From Myxococcus hansupus (GTDB taxonomy: Bacteria > Myxococcota > Myxococcia > Myxococcales > Myxococcaceae), in the NCBI RefSeq assembly GCF_000280925.3, contig NZ_CP012109.1, positions 9,398,001 through 9,462,000 of the forward strand: a stretch of DNA of 64,000 nucleotides, in the 5' to 3' direction. Made by a program: the position numbers and the translations under genes. Shown one piece after another: positions 1-7,880 of this stretch (the stretch's first letter is position 1; each line of letters starts with the position of its first letter). The notes below the pieces were generated by a model. That model was not told where the DNA came from. It made no database searches and saw only the letters and a list, made by a program, of their open reading frames with translations.

Positions 1-506
1 CCCGAGCGCAGCTCCAGGATGTTGTCCGCGAGTTGGAGCACGCCGATGACACCCGCGCCGGTGTCTCCCACGCGGCGCAGGCGCTCCAGCGGCGTCTCCG
101 CCAGGGGGAAGGGGTCCGTCCGGAAGACGCCGTACGCGAAGCCTTCGGGGACTCGCAGCAGGTAGAGCGCCCACCAGCGGCCCTGTCCCAGTGGGGCGCA
201 TTGCTTGAGCGCGCGTTGGATGGTGGCGCGCGAGCGGGGGCCGATGCCGATGGCAATCGGGTCATGCCCGCCCAACTGTTCGAGCATCTGTCCCAGGTCG
301 TCTCCCACGAAGGCCATGGGGAAGAGCGGGGCGCCCTCCTCGCGGTATCGCGACAGGGTGACGAGCAGCTCGCCGATGGCATCCGCCGTCAGCTCGCAGG
401 ACATCCGTGCTTCATCCAGGAACGTGCCGACAGCCTCGGTCAGCAGGTGGCGGAAGGAGAGGACGGGCGGTGACGCGCCCGCGTCGGCTGGGTCCGAGCC
501 GTTCAT
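1..506 (-). CDS. Unknown cytosolic protein, 3' end outside window
   Basis: Reading leftward from the ATG at 506, the frame stays open to the window edge, giving at least 168 residues with no stop. The visible protein has no signal peptide or membrane segment. It starts MNGSDPADAGASPP and runs into a mixed alpha/beta stretch with the motifs PMAFVGDDL, IAIGIGPRSRATIQRAL and ADNILELRSG. The composition resembles a small-ligand sensor or regulatory domain; a DACNV-like sensor is one guess I cannot confirm. It lies 72 bp downstream of the dynamin-like GTPase and on the same strand, so the two may be co-transcribed. The long frames on the opposite strand here are Arg/Ala/Pro-rich and look like antisense artefacts. 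Confidence 0.6.
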   Translation of the reverse strand, partial: MNGSDPADAGASPPVLSFRHLLTEAVGTFLDEARMSCELTADAIGELLVTLSRYREEGAPLFPMAFVGDDLGQMLEQLGGHDPIAIGIGPRSRATIQRALKQCAPLGQGRWWALYLLRVPEGFAYGVFRTDPFPLAETPLERLRRVGDTGAGVIGVLQLADNILELRS

Positions 507-578
507 GAGGCGCACAGCATGGCGCATTGGCGCCGGTCACGCACGGACGGAGTTGCCACGGCGTCGCGTCTCCACCCC

Positions 579-2321
579 TCAGGTCAGGCCCGCCCGTGCC
601 TCGTCCAACTGGGCCGCCGTGTGCGCCCAGTCGCCCGCCAGCCCGTCGAGCTGCTTCAGCACATCGGAAAAGTACCGCTCCTCGAGCGCCTTCGACAGGG
701 TGGTGCCATGGGCATCCGCCCACTTCTTGGTGACGCGGGCGCGGACCTGCGCGCCCAGCAGGTCCACGAAGCGCTCCATGAGCGGCGTGGACAGCAGGGT
801 GCCAGCCCAGACGACCGCGTCATGGCCCAAGCCGCCCGTGGCCACCGTCACCACCGCGGCGGCACCGGACGGAACCGAGTACACCAGCGTCGTCAGTGCC
901 TGGAGAATCTCCTCCCGCATGCCGCCCTGGAGCTCCGCGGCCACCAACTCGCGGCAGTACGCGTACAGCGTGGCCCGGTCGGCCGCGTGGGCGTGCAGGG
1001 GCTCGAAGCCCAGGGGCTCCTCCAGCTTCGCCAGCGTCACCGGACCGAAGGCCTCTTCCAGCTTCGCCCGCGTCTGCGCATCGGCGCGCCACGCAGCCAC
1101 CTCGGGGGCGAAGGCATCCACCAGCCGCCGTACCCCGTCCTTCAATGTCTCATCCACGGCGTGGGTCGGCGTGTCCGTGCCCGGGGCCTCGGGCGCGGTG
1201 AAGGACTCGCGCACCTTGCGCGTGACGAAGGTGAGCGCGGTGGCCAGCCCTCGGAAAGGCAACCGCACCCACTTGTGGAACTGACTGCGCGCGTCCAGTT
1301 CGTCGCGGAAGGCGTCGATGAGCACGTCGGCGGGCACGGCCTTCAGTGCCGCGTGGGCGCCCACGACGCTCAGCTCGTGCCGCAGCCGCTGACGGAGCCG
1401 GTCGGGTTCCTGGGCCGCGAGAGAGGCCGCGCGTGACACGGCCTCCATCTCCGCCCGAGCATCCGCGATGGAGGCCTCCAGTGCGCGGGCCTTCAACTCG
1501 CGCGCGTGCTCGGCCTGTCCCAGCAGGGCCCCGAGCGCGGGCTTTCCATCGAGCGGCTCGGTGGCCAGCGGCTTGAGCCCCGCTTCGACGTCGGGCTGAT
1601 GCGGCGCCAGATAGCATGCGAGCGCGGGGTGGCCCACGTCGCCGGCCAGCTTCTCCAGGTGCCCCCGTGCCACTTCCTCACGCGTGGCCTCGTTGTAGAC
1701 GAGCAGGTACGGCCGCCCGTGCCCCACGGCCGCGCGCAGGAAGTCCACCAGCGCGGCGTTCTGGTACGTCTGCCGGCTGGTCACGAAGACGAGCACGTCC
1801 ACGGTGACGAGCAGGGCCTCCGCGCGCTCCCGGTTGTCGCGGTACACGCTGTCGAAGTCCGGCGTGTCCATGACGAGCAGCCCGCGGGGCACCGCCTCCG
1901 ACAGCACCAGGTACAGCCGGCCCGGAGGTCCCGACTGGTCCACCGGCGCCGCTTCGCCCGAGGCCACCGGCACGGTGTCGTAGCGCCGCGTGAGGTAGTC
2001 CTTGAGCGGTCCGGTCCACGAGTCCGGATGGGCGGCGGCCAGGCACTGCTTGGTGAGTCCGCCCTCGGGCCGCGCGGGTGACAGCGACGCGCCCACCAGC
2101 GAGTTGAAGAGCGTGGACTTGCCCACGTTGTTGGGGCCGGCGATGGCCACCAGCAACAGCGGGGCGTCGGCGGAGCCCAGGCGGGGCAGCAGGTCGCGGC
2201 GCAGGCGCTCGGCCAGACGGCGCGCGAGCTCGGCGTCCGCGGCGTCCGGAAAACGCTCGGGAGCGGGCAGGGCGTCCAGGGCGGACGCGAGGCAGGTGCG
2301 CAGGGTGTACGGGTCTCTCAT
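579..2321 (-). CDS. Dynamin-like / GTP-binding protein
   Basis: 580-residue predicted GTPase. Residues 55-70 contain a Walker A/G1 P-loop (AGPNNVGKST). A G3-like DTPDFD lies near 152-157, and the usual NKxD G4 motif is replaced by something like YNEAT near 200. A long, Arg/Glu-rich, probably helical C-terminal half follows, the organisation of bacterial dynamin-like and YfjP/EngA-type GTPases. Around residues 460-520 there is a hydrophobic Ala/Val/Gly stretch (GAAAVVTVATGGLG) that could contact membrane. The open frame extends upstream to 2528, but those residues are Arg-rich, and the ATG at 2321 (MRDPYTL) gives a normal N-terminus. Family knowledge suggests membrane or cell-envelope remodelling; the specific role is unknown. 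Confidence 0.85.
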   Translation of the reverse strand: MRDPYTLRTCLASALDALPAPERFPDAADAELARRLAERLRRDLLPRLGSADAPLLLVAIAGPNNVGKSTLFNSLVGASLSPARPEGGLTKQCLAAAHPDSWTGPLKDYLTRRYDTVPVASGEAAPVDQSGPPGRLYLVLSEAVPRGLLVMDTPDFDSVYRDNRERAEALLVTVDVLVFVTSRQTYQNAALVDFLRAAVGHGRPYLLVYNEATREEVARGHLEKLAGDVGHPALACYLAPHQPDVEAGLKPLATEPLDGKPALGALLGQAEHARELKARALEASIADARAEMEAVSRAASLAAQEPDRLRQRLRHELSVVGAHAALKAVPADVLIDAFRDELDARSQFHKWVRLPFRGLATALTFVTRKVRESFTAPEAPGTDTPTHAVDETLKDGVRRLVDAFAPEVAAWRADAQTRAKLEEAFGPVTLAKLEEPLGFEPLHAHAADRATLYAYCRELVAAELQGGMREEILQALTTLVYSVPSGAAAVVTVATGGLGHDAVVWAGTLLSTPLMERFVDLLGAQVRARVTKKWADAHGTTLSKALEERYFSDVLKQLDGLAGDWAHTAAQLDEARAGLT

Positions 2322-2428
2322 CACCAGAAGTCCGCGCACCTCAGCACGCGAAGCGCTTCGTGCCCAGGCACTTGTCCCTTCAGGTGTCGGCCAGGGACAG
2401 AGCGGGTGGAGCGCGGTAGGGTGTCTCC

Positions 2429-3784
2429 ATGCGCCTATTCGCCGCCTGCCTGCTCCTGTCGGGGCTCGTTGCCTGCACCGCCGCGAACTCGAATGTTCCT
2501 TCGGCGGACGCCTCGCACGCCGGGGCACCCCTGCCGTTCATCCAGGATGACTACGCCCGCGCGCTCGCCGAGGCGAAGGCCAAGGGCATCCCGCTCTTCG
2601 TCGACGTCTGGGCGCCCTGGTGCCACACGTGTCGTTCGATGAAGGCCTACGTCCTGTCGGACGCCTCGCTGGCCCGGCACGCGGACCGCTTCGTGTGGCT
2701 GGAGGTGAACACCGACCTGACGTCGAACGCGGCGTTCCAGGAGCAGTACCCGGTGGAGTTCTGGCCCACGCTGTACGTCATCGACCCTCGCCAGGAGAAG
2801 GCCCTGCTGCGCTTCGCCGGCAGCGCCACCGTGGCGCAGTTGGAGAAGCTCTTCGAGGACGGCGAGCGCGCGTACAAGGGTGGCATCACGGGCGCGGAGG
2901 CCTTGCTGGCGCGCGGTGACGCGCTCTACGCGGAGGGGCGCTCGGCGGAAGCGGCGGAGACGCTCGCGGAGGCCTTGACCGAGGCACCCGCGGACTGGTC
3001 CCGCCGGGGCCGCGCGGTGGAGTCGCTGCTGACGGCGATGTACGGCGCCAAGCAGCACGAGGACTGTGCGCGCAAGGCGCTGGAGGAGTTGCCGAAGACG
3101 CCGCGCTCGCTGTCCTGGGCCAACGGTGCCCTGCTGGGCATGTATTGCGTGCTGTCGCTGCCCGAGGACGCGGCGTCAGGAACGGAGCTGCGCGAGGGGC
3201 TGGAGGCGAAGGTGGCGGAGGCCCTGGCGCCGCCGGCCATCGACATGTCCGCGGATGACCGCTCGGGCTTGTACGAAGTGCGCGTGCAGGCGCGCGAGGC
3301 GGCGAAGGATGCCGCGACCGTGAAGGCCCTGTCCGCGGAGTGGCTGACGTTCCTGGAGGCCGAGGCGGCGAAGGCGCCCAATCCCCAGGCGCGCACGGTG
3401 TTCGACTCGCACCGCATGCTCGCGGCGATGAAGCTGGAGACGCCGGGCCGCGCGATTCCCGCCATCGAGCAGAGCGAGAAGGACCTGCCCCAGGACTACA
3501 ACCCGCCCGCGCGGCTGGCGACGTTGTATCGGTTGGAGGGTCGGCTCGATGACGCGCTCGCCGCCAGTGAGCGTGCCCTGGCGCGTGTCCAAGGCGCGCG
3601 GCGGTTGTCGGTGCTCTCCGGCCGCGCGGACATCTTCGTCGCGCGCAAGGACACGGCCTCCGCCGTGAAGACGCTGGAGGAGGCCATCACCTTCGCGAAG
3701 ACGCTGCCCGCCTCTCAGGTGTCGCCGCGCATGGTGGCGGGCCTGGAGAAGAAGCTCACCGGCCTTCAGTCGTCGGCGCGGTAG
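2429..3784 (+). CDS. Thioredoxin-fold lipoprotein with C-terminal TPR region
   Basis: 451 residues. A short signal peptide ends in a lipobox (LVAC, Cys16), so the protein is probably a lipoprotein. Residues 38-150 form a thioredoxin-like domain of the DUF255/Thioredoxin_7 type with a WCHTC active site (Cys65 and Cys68) and the cis-Pro region EFWPTLYVID. The rest is Ala/Glu-rich helical sequence consistent with tetratricopeptide repeats (e.g. ALYAEGRSAEAAETLAEAL, PARLATLYRLEGRLDDALAA). Inferred role: periplasmic or envelope disulfide chemistry with a protein-interaction scaffold. The ATG at 2429 is preceded by a purine-rich stretch. The 3' end overlaps the convergent phosphoesterase gene by 29 bp. 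Confidence 0.88.
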   Translation: MRLFAACLLLSGLVACTAANSNVPSADASHAGAPLPFIQDDYARALAEAKAKGIPLFVDVWAPWCHTCRSMKAYVLSDASLARHADRFVWLEVNTDLTSNAAFQEQYPVEFWPTLYVIDPRQEKALLRFAGSATVAQLEKLFEDGERAYKGGITGAEALLARGDALYAEGRSAEAAETLAEALTEAPADWSRRGRAVESLLTAMYGAKQHEDCARKALEELPKTPRSLSWANGALLGMYCVLSLPEDAASGTELREGLEAKVAEALAPPAIDMSADDRSGLYEVRVQAREAAKDAATVKALSAEWLTFLEAEAAKAPNPQARTVFDSHRMLAAMKLETPGRAIPAIEQSEKDLPQDYNPPARLATLYRLEGRLDDALAASERALARVQGARRLSVLSGRADIFVARKDTASAVKTLEEAITFAKTLPASQVSPRMVAGLEKKLTGLQSSAR

Positions 3785-4919
3785 CGGCGGCGCGGGTGCC
3801 CAGGTCGAACAGCTCGTAGGCTTCGGCCGGGCACTCGCGCATGCCCCCATCGGTGAACACCATCACCGCCTCGCCGGGCGTGGGCGGCGGGGGTGGTCCG
3901 TGGGCGTAGTCCACGCGCGTCCCGTCCGTGACAAGGCGCCGGAGCACACCGTTGAGCGCCCCAGCGGGGGACAGCCCCAGCATCGCGCGGTTGCGCTTGT
4001 CGCGCGTGTGGCCCACCACCTGCGTCAGACCCAGGGGAAGCCGCCTCGGGTCGAACCGGCGGCGAGGCGTGCCGCGCACCCGTTCCGCGTCCTCCGGGAG
4101 CAGGCTGGGGCGCTGATAGAAGATGCCGGTTCCTTCTCCGCGGGCCGCGTCTCCGGGCTGGTGCAGTCCCGGGATGACGAGCGGGCCGTGCGTCCACGCC
4201 GCCACCGCCGTATCGAGCGCGGCGTTCAACGCCTCCGCGACGGCACCCGCCTCCGCACGTTGGTCATGGGGCAATCGCGTCAGGTCGAGGTCTTCGGACG
4301 TGACGCCCGCGTGCAGCACCATCAGGTCCGGGCCCGCGGCGTGGGCCACGCGGAAGCGCTTCGCGCGCAGCAGGTGCTCCACCCAGGTGCGTTGCGCCTC
4401 GCGGAAGTTGCCGAAGTCGCGCGCCACCAGCTCCGCGGACGGTACCTGCGGCCAGCGAGCGAGGAAGGCCTGCTCGGCATCGGCATCCGTGACGCCACCT
4501 TGGTAGGCCCGGTCTGCTTCGGCCTGGGCGGCGGCGAAGCTCGCGTCGGTGAAGCCGGCCAGCTCGCCCACCCGCCCCAGGTCGTGGTTGCCCAGCAGCA
4601 TGACCGCCTGGTCGGAAGGGTGCGCGGCCAGCCACGCCACCAGGGCCAGGCCACTGGCGGACGCGTGGTCACGCTCCTGGGGCTTGCCCCAGTCGAAGTG
4701 ATCTCCCACGGAGACGAGCTGCACGTCGGGATGGAGCCAGCCGTCCGCGCCCAGGAGCCCCTGGTGCGCGAGGATGGCCAGGACCTGCTCCAGGTCGGCC
4801 TGCGGGTCTCCCATCACGAGCCGCCGCCGCGCGCCACCGCGCGCCGGGGCGGAGCGGGGCCCCGCCACGACGGCTTCCTGGGCGCGAGCGAGCGCGGTGC
4901 GAATGAGGACGGCGGTCAC
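3756..4919 (-). CDS. Calcineurin-like metallophosphoesterase
   Basis: 387 residues with the ordered metallophosphatase signatures: GDPQ (residues 37-40, in place of the usual GDxH), GDHFDW near 72 and GNHDLGR near 109, plus later His motifs (VLHAG, VVGHTRDKR). Such enzymes hydrolyse phosphoesters with a di-metal centre; the substrate cannot be told. The start is GTG at 4919, which overlaps the stop of the upstream LuxR-type gene (GTGA), so the two are translationally coupled. The C-terminus overlaps the convergent thioredoxin-TPR gene by 29 bp. Confidence 0.85.
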   Translation of the reverse strand: MTAVLIRTALARAQEAVVAGPRSAPARGGARRRLVMGDPQADLEQVLAILAHQGLLGADGWLHPDVQLVSVGDHFDWGKPQERDHASASGLALVAWLAAHPSDQAVMLLGNHDLGRVGELAGFTDASFAAAQAEADRAYQGGVTDADAEQAFLARWPQVPSAELVARDFGNFREAQRTWVEHLLRAKRFRVAHAAGPDLMVLHAGVTSEDLDLTRLPHDQRAEAGAVAEALNAALDTAVAAWTHGPLVIPGLHQPGDAARGEGTGIFYQRPSLLPEDAERVRGTPRRRFDPRRLPLGLTQVVGHTRDKRNRAMLGLSPAGALNGVLRRLVTDGTRVDYAHGPPPPPTPGEAVMVFTDGGMRECPAEAYELFDLGTRAAATAPTTEGR

Positions 4920-6043
4920 GAACTCTGGAAGAAGCGGGCAATGAGCGCCGAGCGGCTCTCCACCTGGGCCTTGCTTAGCAGATGCGTCACGTGGACTTCC
5001 ACGGTGCGCTCGGCGCAGCCCAGTCGTCCCGCGATGGACTTGTTCGTCTCGCCCTGGATGATGTGGGTGAGGACCTCGGACTCGCGCGCGGTGAGCGACC
5101 AGCGCGCCGACAGTGCCTGCACGCGCGCGGCGGCGCTGGACGCGGTGCCGGTGTCGATGGCCAGGTAGTGCGGCGGCAGGCCCGTGGTGACCAGCGGCGT
5201 CATCGTGAGCGGGCCGGAGCAGGGGATGCCCTGGGCGCCGCGCCGCAGCGAGTCCATCAGCTCCGGGTCGTGACGCTCCAAGCGGGCGCGCCCGGCGTTG
5301 TTGGCGTGCACCACCCGGCCGCTGGAGCTGACCACCCAGGCGGCGCGCCCGAGCGCCTCCATGGCCACTTGCAGCGCCGTGGACATCAAGCCCGACTCGC
5401 GCAGCCGCGTCTCCATGGTGAGCCGCCGCTGCAAGGCGGGCGTCAACGCCTGGAGCAGCCGTTGCTCGCGTTCAGTGAAGGGCTCGGCGCGGGCCAGGCC
5501 CACCCAGCCCAGGAGGACAGGCCCATCACAGACGAGTGTGCGAAGCCATTGCATGTGCTCCACGCCGAGCTGCCGGAACGTCGCGCCCGCGCGGACGCTG
5601 ATGCGCTCGCGGGTGCTTTCCAACGACTCCTCGCTCATGCCCAGCCGACGGCCCACCTCGGTGGCGGACAAGTCATGCAGCGGCATCTGCCGCGCTGTCT
5701 CTGTTTCCGCCAGCGAGCGGAAGTGCAAAGCGCGGTTGCGTTGGGCTGGCTCGGGCCGCGCGGGATTGAACCAACCCCAAGGCTCGTTCCAGGCAGACAC
5801 CTGGGTTTCGATGGCCGCTTGCACTGCCGCGGCAGGGAATGGGAAGCCCGCACTGTAGGAGTAGCTCGCGTGGTAGCGCTCCGGGCCTACGTCTACCCCG
5901 TAGGCAACCGCGCGCTCGGCCCGCAAAGCCTCTCGTAGAGCACTCAGCACCAGGGGCAAGGACTCCGCCCCGGGCTCGGCCTCCACGAGCAACGCCTCCA
6001 AGTCTGTCAGCAGGCCCTGCTCCTCGGAATTCAAACGAATCAC
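4916..6043 (-). CDS. LuxR-type transcriptional regulator
   Basis: 375 residues. The C-terminal ~65 residues are a clear LuxR/GerE helix-turn-helix: LTARESEVLTHIIQGETNKS, then AGRLGCAERTVEVHVTHLL. The N-terminal ~300 residues look like a GAF/PAS-type sensory region. No receiver aspartate is evident, so it is probably a ligand- or partner-controlled regulator. The start is GTG at 6043 with no good Shine-Dalgarno; a TATACT hexamer lies about 9 bp upstream of it, so a leaderless transcript is possible. The 3' end is coupled by GTGA overlap to the phosphoesterase. A perfect 12-bp palindrome lies 64 bp upstream of the start (6107-6118). Confidence 0.87.
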   Translation of the reverse strand: MIRLNSEEQGLLTDLEALLVEAEPGAESLPLVLSALREALRAERAVAYGVDVGPERYHASYSYSAGFPFPAAAVQAAIETQVSAWNEPWGWFNPARPEPAQRNRALHFRSLAETETARQMPLHDLSATEVGRRLGMSEESLESTRERISVRAGATFRQLGVEHMQWLRTLVCDGPVLLGWVGLARAEPFTEREQRLLQALTPALQRRLTMETRLRESGLMSTALQVAMEALGRAAWVVSSSGRVVHANNAGRARLERHDPELMDSLRRGAQGIPCSGPLTMTPLVTTGLPPHYLAIDTGTASSAAARVQALSARWSLTARESEVLTHIIQGETNKSIAGRLGCAERTVEVHVTHLLSKAQVESRSALIARFFQSS

Positions 6044-6106
6044 GGTCAGTGAAGTATACGCCCGTTAGGGATTGGGCCCAGTACCTGACCACTTTCCGCA
6101 CAAGTC

Positions 6107-6118
6107 TTGAACGTTCAA
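6107..6118. promoter_or_regulatory. Perfect 12-bp palindrome upstream of LuxR-type gene
   Basis: The sequence TTGAACGTTCAA is a perfect inverted repeat inside an A/T-richer pocket, 64 bp upstream of the LuxR-type gene start. Dimeric HTH regulators commonly bind such sites, so autoregulation is plausible but unproven. The surrounding 6044-6355 stretch (312 bp) has no convincing gene on either strand. It should also hold the 3' untranslated region of the small membrane protein gene. Confidence 0.35.
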
Positions 6119-6355
6119 AATTATCCGCGCCGGGCTCAATGCCTCTGACAAAGCATGGGTTTGAATTGACCCAGGGTTTTCCCCGATAGCAAGAAACAGG
6201 GCTCTGGCGGAACACTCTCGTGCTGGCCCCCGGGGGGGAGGGCCGCCGCGGTGAACTGTGAGCGCGCGCCGGGCGCTCGGTTTCGGGTGCCCGGTGCGCA
6301 GCTCCTTTCCGACACGCCAACCTCCGACGCCAACCCACGAGGATGGTTGCCTTTG

Positions 6356-6718
6356 TCAGGCCGCCTGACTCCGTGAGGTGTGCAGGAAGCGAGGCAGACG
6401 CTCGGAGGGCACCACCCTCTGAATGAAGTGGAGCATTCCCAGCGCGAGGTAGGCTAGGCCGAAGGCGAGCGCCGTCCAGGCAAGCCAGGCGCTGATGCCT
6501 CCCGTGCCCAGGGCCACGAGCGCCCAGATGGTCAGCCCGGTGCCCACGCCCCAGGGCATGGCGGAGCGCAGGTGCGGACCGCTGAAGGCTCCGCCCAGGG
6601 CGCAGAGCGCCGCCGCCAGGACGCCGAAGCCGAACCACTTCGGCTCATGGACGGGGAAGATGGCCGCCATGGATAGCAGCGTCGTGAAAAGCCCAAGTAT
6701 CGCGAGCCCCAGGGTCAT
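6356..6718 (-). CDS. Small integral membrane protein, unknown family
   Basis: 120 residues dominated by four hydrophobic stretches (about 3-20, 27-45, 55-75 and 77-93), followed by a basic tail (FLHTSRSQAA). The N-terminus MTLGLAILGLFTTLLSMAAI is itself a membrane segment. I recognise no family. It sits alone between non-coding stretches of 312 bp downstream and 220 bp upstream and is leftward like the LuxR-type gene below it. The upstream gap 6719-6938 holds a repeated CGTAACG and a 12-bp palindrome GCGCCATGGCGC at 6800 but no clear gene. Confidence 0.65.
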   Translation of the reverse strand: MTLGLAILGLFTTLLSMAAIFPVHEPKWFGFGVLAAALCALGGAFSGPHLRSAMPWGVGTGLTIWALVALGTGGISAWLAWTALAFGLAYLALGMLHFIQRVVPSERLPRFLHTSRSQAA

Positions 6719-6938
6719 GGCCTCACTCCAGGTGGAGGTTCCCTGGAAAGGTGCTCACCGGGCGCGTAACGCGTAACGCACCTTCGGTTCGTGGGCTACG
6801 CGCCATGGCGCATGGTGTCGTGCTCAAAGGGGCGAAATCGCGTCATCCTGTGCGTCGGCACGCCGCTGGCTAGGCTGCCGACTGGATGTACCACCGTGCG
6901 ACGGCCGGCCCACGTGGAAGACGGATGGACACCCTGGA

Positions 6939-7880
6939 ATGCGTTCGATGAACACGAAGAGCTCCGCGAAGCGCGCGCTGTGCATGGCTGTGGTGATGAC
7001 CGTTTCAGGATGCAGGACGCCCGGCGTCCTGGGCCCCGGAACCCTGAGCGCCTCGGAGGGCTCTGACTCCGCGGCGTCGTCCGAGGGCTCCGACTCCGCG
7101 GCTTCATCCGAAGGCTCGGACTCCGCGGCCTCGTCCGAAGGCTCCGAGTCGGGGGCTTCCTCGGACGAGTCGAGTCAGTCGGAGGGCTCCTCGGAAAGCT
7201 CGGGGGAGTCGAGCCAGTCGGAATCGAGCGGCTCCAGCGAGGGCTCGAGTGATTCGAGTTCGAGTGAGGGAGGGACGAGCCACTCGGAAACCAGCGAGGA
7301 GGGCACCTCCCGGCCGACCGAGGATGCGCTCAGCGAGGAGTCCTCTCGCAGCAGCGATCAAGGCGGCTCCAGCGAGGGCTCCAGTGGCACGCAGCGGGCG
7401 GAAGGCGAGGCCTCGCGGTCGCGCAGCAGCAATTCGGCGAACAATGACGTGGCGTCTGCGGTGACGGTGGCCACGGTGGTGGTTGGGCTCGGGGTGGTCA
7501 TCTGGCAGGCGTATGCGGCGGCGGAGCGTCGGCGGGGTGTGTCGCCTCGCGAGGCGGGCCGCGCGGCGCAGGTGTATCTCCGGTCGCGGACGCACCAGCT
7601 TCGTGAGGACCTCGCGCTGGGCGCCGGTCCGACGGTGGAGGACCTGGCCGCGGCGGCGCGCATCCGGCGCGAGCACCTGGGCGTGTTTGGCCGCGTGCTA
7701 CGGGCTCACCGGACGGAGCTGCTCGCGCTGGCGGAGTCGAACGCGCTCACGCCGGACCGCGCGCTCGCGTGGATGGAGCGCGTGGGTGAGTTGGCCCGAG
7801 CGGATCCGCGCCTGGACGAGGACCGGCGCGCGTTCCTGGCGACATCGGCCCAGGAGGGCACCGCGGTGGTGACACCCTGA
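6939..7880 (+). CDS. Ser/Glu/Gly-rich lipoprotein with single membrane segment
   Basis: 313 residues (or 310 from the second ATG at 6948). The signal sequence ends in a VSGC lipobox (Cys25). Residues 38-170 are almost entirely Ser, Glu, Gly, Asp and Thr, beginning with four 9-residue repeats (SEGSDSAAS type). A hydrophobic helix at about 171-193 precedes a soluble 120-residue Arg/Ala/Leu-rich helical domain (EAGRAAQVYLRSRTHQLRED). The layout suggests an outer-membrane-anchored stalk followed by a second membrane anchor or buried helix. Its stop overlaps the start of the DUF4105 gene (TGATG), so the two products are made together and may act together. I do not recognise the C-terminal domain. 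Confidence 0.75.
   Translation: MRSMNTKSSAKRALCMAVVMTVSGCRTPGVLGPGTLSASEGSDSAASSEGSDSAASSEGSDSAASSEGSESGASSDESSQSEGSSESSGESSQSESSGSSEGSSDSSSSEGGTSHSETSEEGTSRPTEDALSEESSRSSDQGGSSEGSSGTQRAEGEASRSRSSNSANNDVASAVTVATVVVGLGVVIWQAYAAAERRRGVSPREAGRAAQVYLRSRTHQLREDLALGAGPTVEDLAAAARIRREHLGVFGRVLRAHRTELLALAESNALTPDRALAWMERVGELARADPRLDEDRRAFLATSAQEGTAVVTP
7053..7160 (+). repeat. Four 27-bp in-frame repeats encoding Ser/Glu-rich units
   Basis: Four consecutive 27-bp units encode SEGSDSAAS, SEGSDSAAS, SEGSDSAAS and the diverged SEGSESGAS. They keep frame and open the low-complexity stalk of the lipoprotein. Synonymous codon differences between units (TCG/TCC, GAG/GAA) show the duplications are not all recent. 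Confidence 0.8.

Noticed and set aside
205..1436. Long plus-strand frames over the dynamin-like GTPase and the first partial gene
   Set aside because: Arg/Ser/Ala-rich; the minus strand encodes a protein with a proper P-loop.
6800..6811. GCGCCATGGCGC palindrome
   Set aside because: Built from common G+C words with a central NcoI-like core, in a gap with no clear start nearby; expected by chance in such sequence.
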